The translations under genes and the position numbers were made by a program. A DNA stretch of 6,805 nt from Bryobacterales bacterium. Lineage in GTDB: Bacteria; Acidobacteriota; Terriglobia; Bryobacterales; Bryobacteraceae. Position 1 is the first letter of the stretch; each line of letters begins with the position of its first letter. Positions 5,936 to 6,805 of this stretch are shown here, piece by piece. The stretch is taken from positions 920 through 7,724 of the forward strand of contig DOZZ01000012.1 in assembly GCA_003517725.1 (NCBI GenBank), in the 5' to 3' direction. The notes below the pieces were generated by a model. The model worked only from the letters and a program-made list of their open reading frames with translations, was not told where the DNA came from and made no database searches.

Positions 5936-6078
5936 TAAGATCACTAGTGTCCGGCTAACGTCATCCGTCCGATCGACAAGCCCTTTGATTGCTGACAGTT
6001 GGGCTTGATTTTAGGTTGCCGCGATTTGAATCGCGCCAGACCGAACAAGCCCCGCCAGGGTGCGGGTAACAATGGTCC
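5936..6078. other. Spacer holding the operon end, the presumed IS left end and the transposase leader
   Basis: This 143-nt stretch lies between the molybdoenzyme stop codon and the transposase start. TATAAT, a perfect -10 hexamer, straddles the stop codon at 5931-5936 but has no recognisable -35. CACTAGTG (5942-5949) is an 8-base perfect palindrome, and the sequence TGTCCGGCTAA that overlaps its end is my best guess for the left terminal repeat of the insertion sequence. The rest is dense in inverted repeats, listed separately. No U-tract hairpin typical of an intrinsic terminator for the operon is seen. Confidence 0.45.
5976..6066 (+). repeat. Inverted and direct repeats in the transposase leader
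   Basis: ACAAGCCC occurs twice in direct orientation (5976-5983 and 6045-6052), and its inverse GGGCTTG lies between them at 6001-6007. The central copy can pair with either outer copy over 7 bp, so two mutually exclusive stems are possible. The longer stem would enclose a perfect hairpin CGCGATT/AATCGCG at 6020-6035. A further small stem CCCGC (6051-6055) with GCGGG (6062-6066) overlaps the second copy and ends 12 nt before the GTG start, with AGGG in its loop. Such structures could limit transposase translation from read-through RNA, as known for IS10 and IS50; here that is inference. Confidence 0.5.
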
Positions 6079-6805
6079 GTGAACCATGGCCGAACCGTCT
6101 TTTCCCAGTTGCTGAGCTTTTTGCCCGATCGCGAGTTCCGCCGTTGCGTGGCGCGTTATGGCGGCGATGCGCGACCGCGCGGCTTCTCTTGTTGGGATCA
6201 GTATCTGGCGATGGCTTTCGCACAGTTGACTTACCGGGAAGGTCTTCGCGATATCGAAGCCTGCTTACGATCCCTTGGCGGAAAGCTCTACCACATGGGT
6301 TTTCGCGGTCGAGTGGCTCGGTCCACTCTGGCCGATGCCAACGACACGCACGATTGGCGAATCTATGCCGGCTTTGCTCAAGTGCTGATCCGCATCGCGC
6401 GGCCGCTCTATGCATCTGACCCAATCGGTCTGGATCTGGACCACAGCTTGTACGCACTCGACTCGACCACCATCGACCTCTGTCTATCGCTGTTCCCGTG
6501 GGCCAGATTCCGCCAACACAAAGCTGCCGTCAAGATGCACACGCTGCTCGATCTGCATGGCAATATCCCCACGTTTATCAGCATTACCGATGGAAAGGTG
6601 CATGATGTTAACATCCTCGACGAGATCTTGCCGGAGGCCGGGGCGTTCTACGTGATGGATCGCGGCTATCTGGATTTCGAACGGCTCTACGGCTTCACGG
6701 CGAGTGGTGCGTTCTTCGTCGTGCGCACAAAGTCCAACGTTGTTCTGCAGCGTCGTTACTCGCACACGGTGGACAAGAGCACCGGTGTCCGCTCCGATCA
6801 CACCG
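6079..6805 (+). CDS. IS4-family DDE transposase, N-terminal 242 residues (cut by window edge)
   Basis: This is the DNA-cutting and joining enzyme of an insertion sequence, with an RNase H-like DDE fold. The frame opens after TAA at 6067-6069, starts with GTG at 6079 and shows no stop to the edge. Residues 1-27 (MNHGRTVFSQLLSF and FRRCVARY) and the segment SCWDQYLAMAFAQLTYRE at 37-54 form the N-terminal DUF4372-like domain of this IS4 branch, followed by LRDIEACLRSLGGKLYHMGF and ARSTLADAN at 80-88. The catalytic core gives D128 in YALDSTTIDL and D194 in YVMDRGYLDF. The third acidic residue, within the Y-x2-R-x3-E-x6-K signature, should lie beyond the window. KAAVKMHTLLDLHGNIPTF and TDGKVHDVNIL lie between the two aspartates, as usual for the family. 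The GTG start is preferred because homologues begin with MNxG; the Shine-Dalgarno is weak. The reading frame appears intact, so the element may be active. Confidence 0.92.
   Translation, partial: MNHGRTVFSQLLSFLPDREFRRCVARYGGDARPRGFSCWDQYLAMAFAQLTYREGLRDIEACLRSLGGKLYHMGFRGRVARSTLADANDTHDWRIYAGFAQVLIRIARPLYASDPIGLDLDHSLYALDSTTIDLCLSLFPWARFRQHKAAVKMHTLLDLHGNIPTFISITDGKVHDVNILDEILPEAGAFYVMDRGYLDFERLYGFTASGAFFVVRTKSNVVLQRRYSHTVDKSTGVRSDHT

Larger units (their letters stand above)
5942..6805 (+). mobile_element. IS4-type insertion sequence, left part (cut by window edge)
   Basis: The element is identified by its transposase, which reads uninterrupted from 6079 to the edge. The left boundary is inferred: the neighbouring gene ends at 5935 and CACTAGTGTCCGGCTAACG begins at 5942. 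The terminal inverted repeat and target-site duplication cannot be confirmed because the right end lies outside the window, so the boundary may be wrong by several bases. The element lies in the same direction as the molybdoenzyme operon and may be read by transcripts running through from it. Its coding part carries no frameshift or stop so far. Confidence 0.65.

Noticed and set aside
6060..6419. Plus-strand frame of 119 codons in the IS region
   Set aside because: The adjacent frame from GTG 6079 gives an uninterrupted transposase with catalytic motifs; this one is an out-of-frame shadow.
6011..6457. Minus-strand frame of 148 codons opposite the transposase
   Set aside because: It is antisense to the transposase, Arg-rich and without any recognisable motif.
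1..6805. CRISPR arrays, tRNA or rRNA genes, toxin-antitoxin or defence genes
   Set aside because: No regularly spaced repeats, no tRNA-like cloverleaf stretches in the spacers and no coding sequence of such families were seen; every spacer longer than 30 nt is accounted for.

Overview
This is a GC-rich bacterial chromosomal segment holding housekeeping genes, a two-subunit molybdenum hydroxylase operon and the left part of an insertion sequence. No rRNA, tRNA or CRISPR array was seen, and no marker fixes the organism. The leuB and RecA sequences, the Tat-dependent IorAB/NicAB-like pair and the IS4-type transposase together look like a soil Acidobacteriota (Bryobacterales/Solibacter-like). That is an impression from memory of the families, not a search result.

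Layout. Positions 1-1191, minus strand: leucine biosynthesis, with leuB (3-isopropylmalate dehydrogenase, complete) followed after 6 nt by the first 34 codons of leuC, cut by the window edge. Positions 1192-1305: a divergent intergenic region, which holds a 13-codon ORF overlapping the TTG start of leuB. Positions 1306-2331, plus strand: recA, complete, with no acidic C-terminal tail. Positions 2338-3297, minus strand: an aldo/keto reductase convergent with recA, 6 nt apart, so there is no room for a terminator between them. Positions 3298-3423: a second divergent spacer, with three copies of TGCTGCAC and a TATACT box 6 nt before the next start codon. Positions 3424-5935, plus strand: a two-gene operon with 8 nt overlap, encoding a [2Fe-2S] subunit with two clusters and a molybdopterin-binding subunit with a Tat signal. 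Positions 5936-6078: a structured leader and the presumed left end of an insertion sequence. Positions 6079-6805: the first 242 codons of an IS4-type DDE transposase, open to the window edge.

How the genes work together. leuB and leuC act in consecutive leucine steps (LeuCD forms 3-isopropylmalate, LeuB oxidises it). The two molybdoenzyme subunits should form one periplasmic complex in which electrons pass from the molybdenum centre through two [2Fe-2S] clusters to an external acceptor. No FAD subunit, cytochrome or maturation chaperone is present, and the insertion sequence begins within a few bases of the operon's last stop codon. RecA and the aldo/keto reductase have no evident functional link to their neighbours.

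I found no convincing new biological system. The points most worth a second look are the alternative pairings in the transposase leader, the repeated TGCTGCAC motif, the possible leaderless start of the molybdoenzyme operon, the tailless RecA and the start overlap at leuB.
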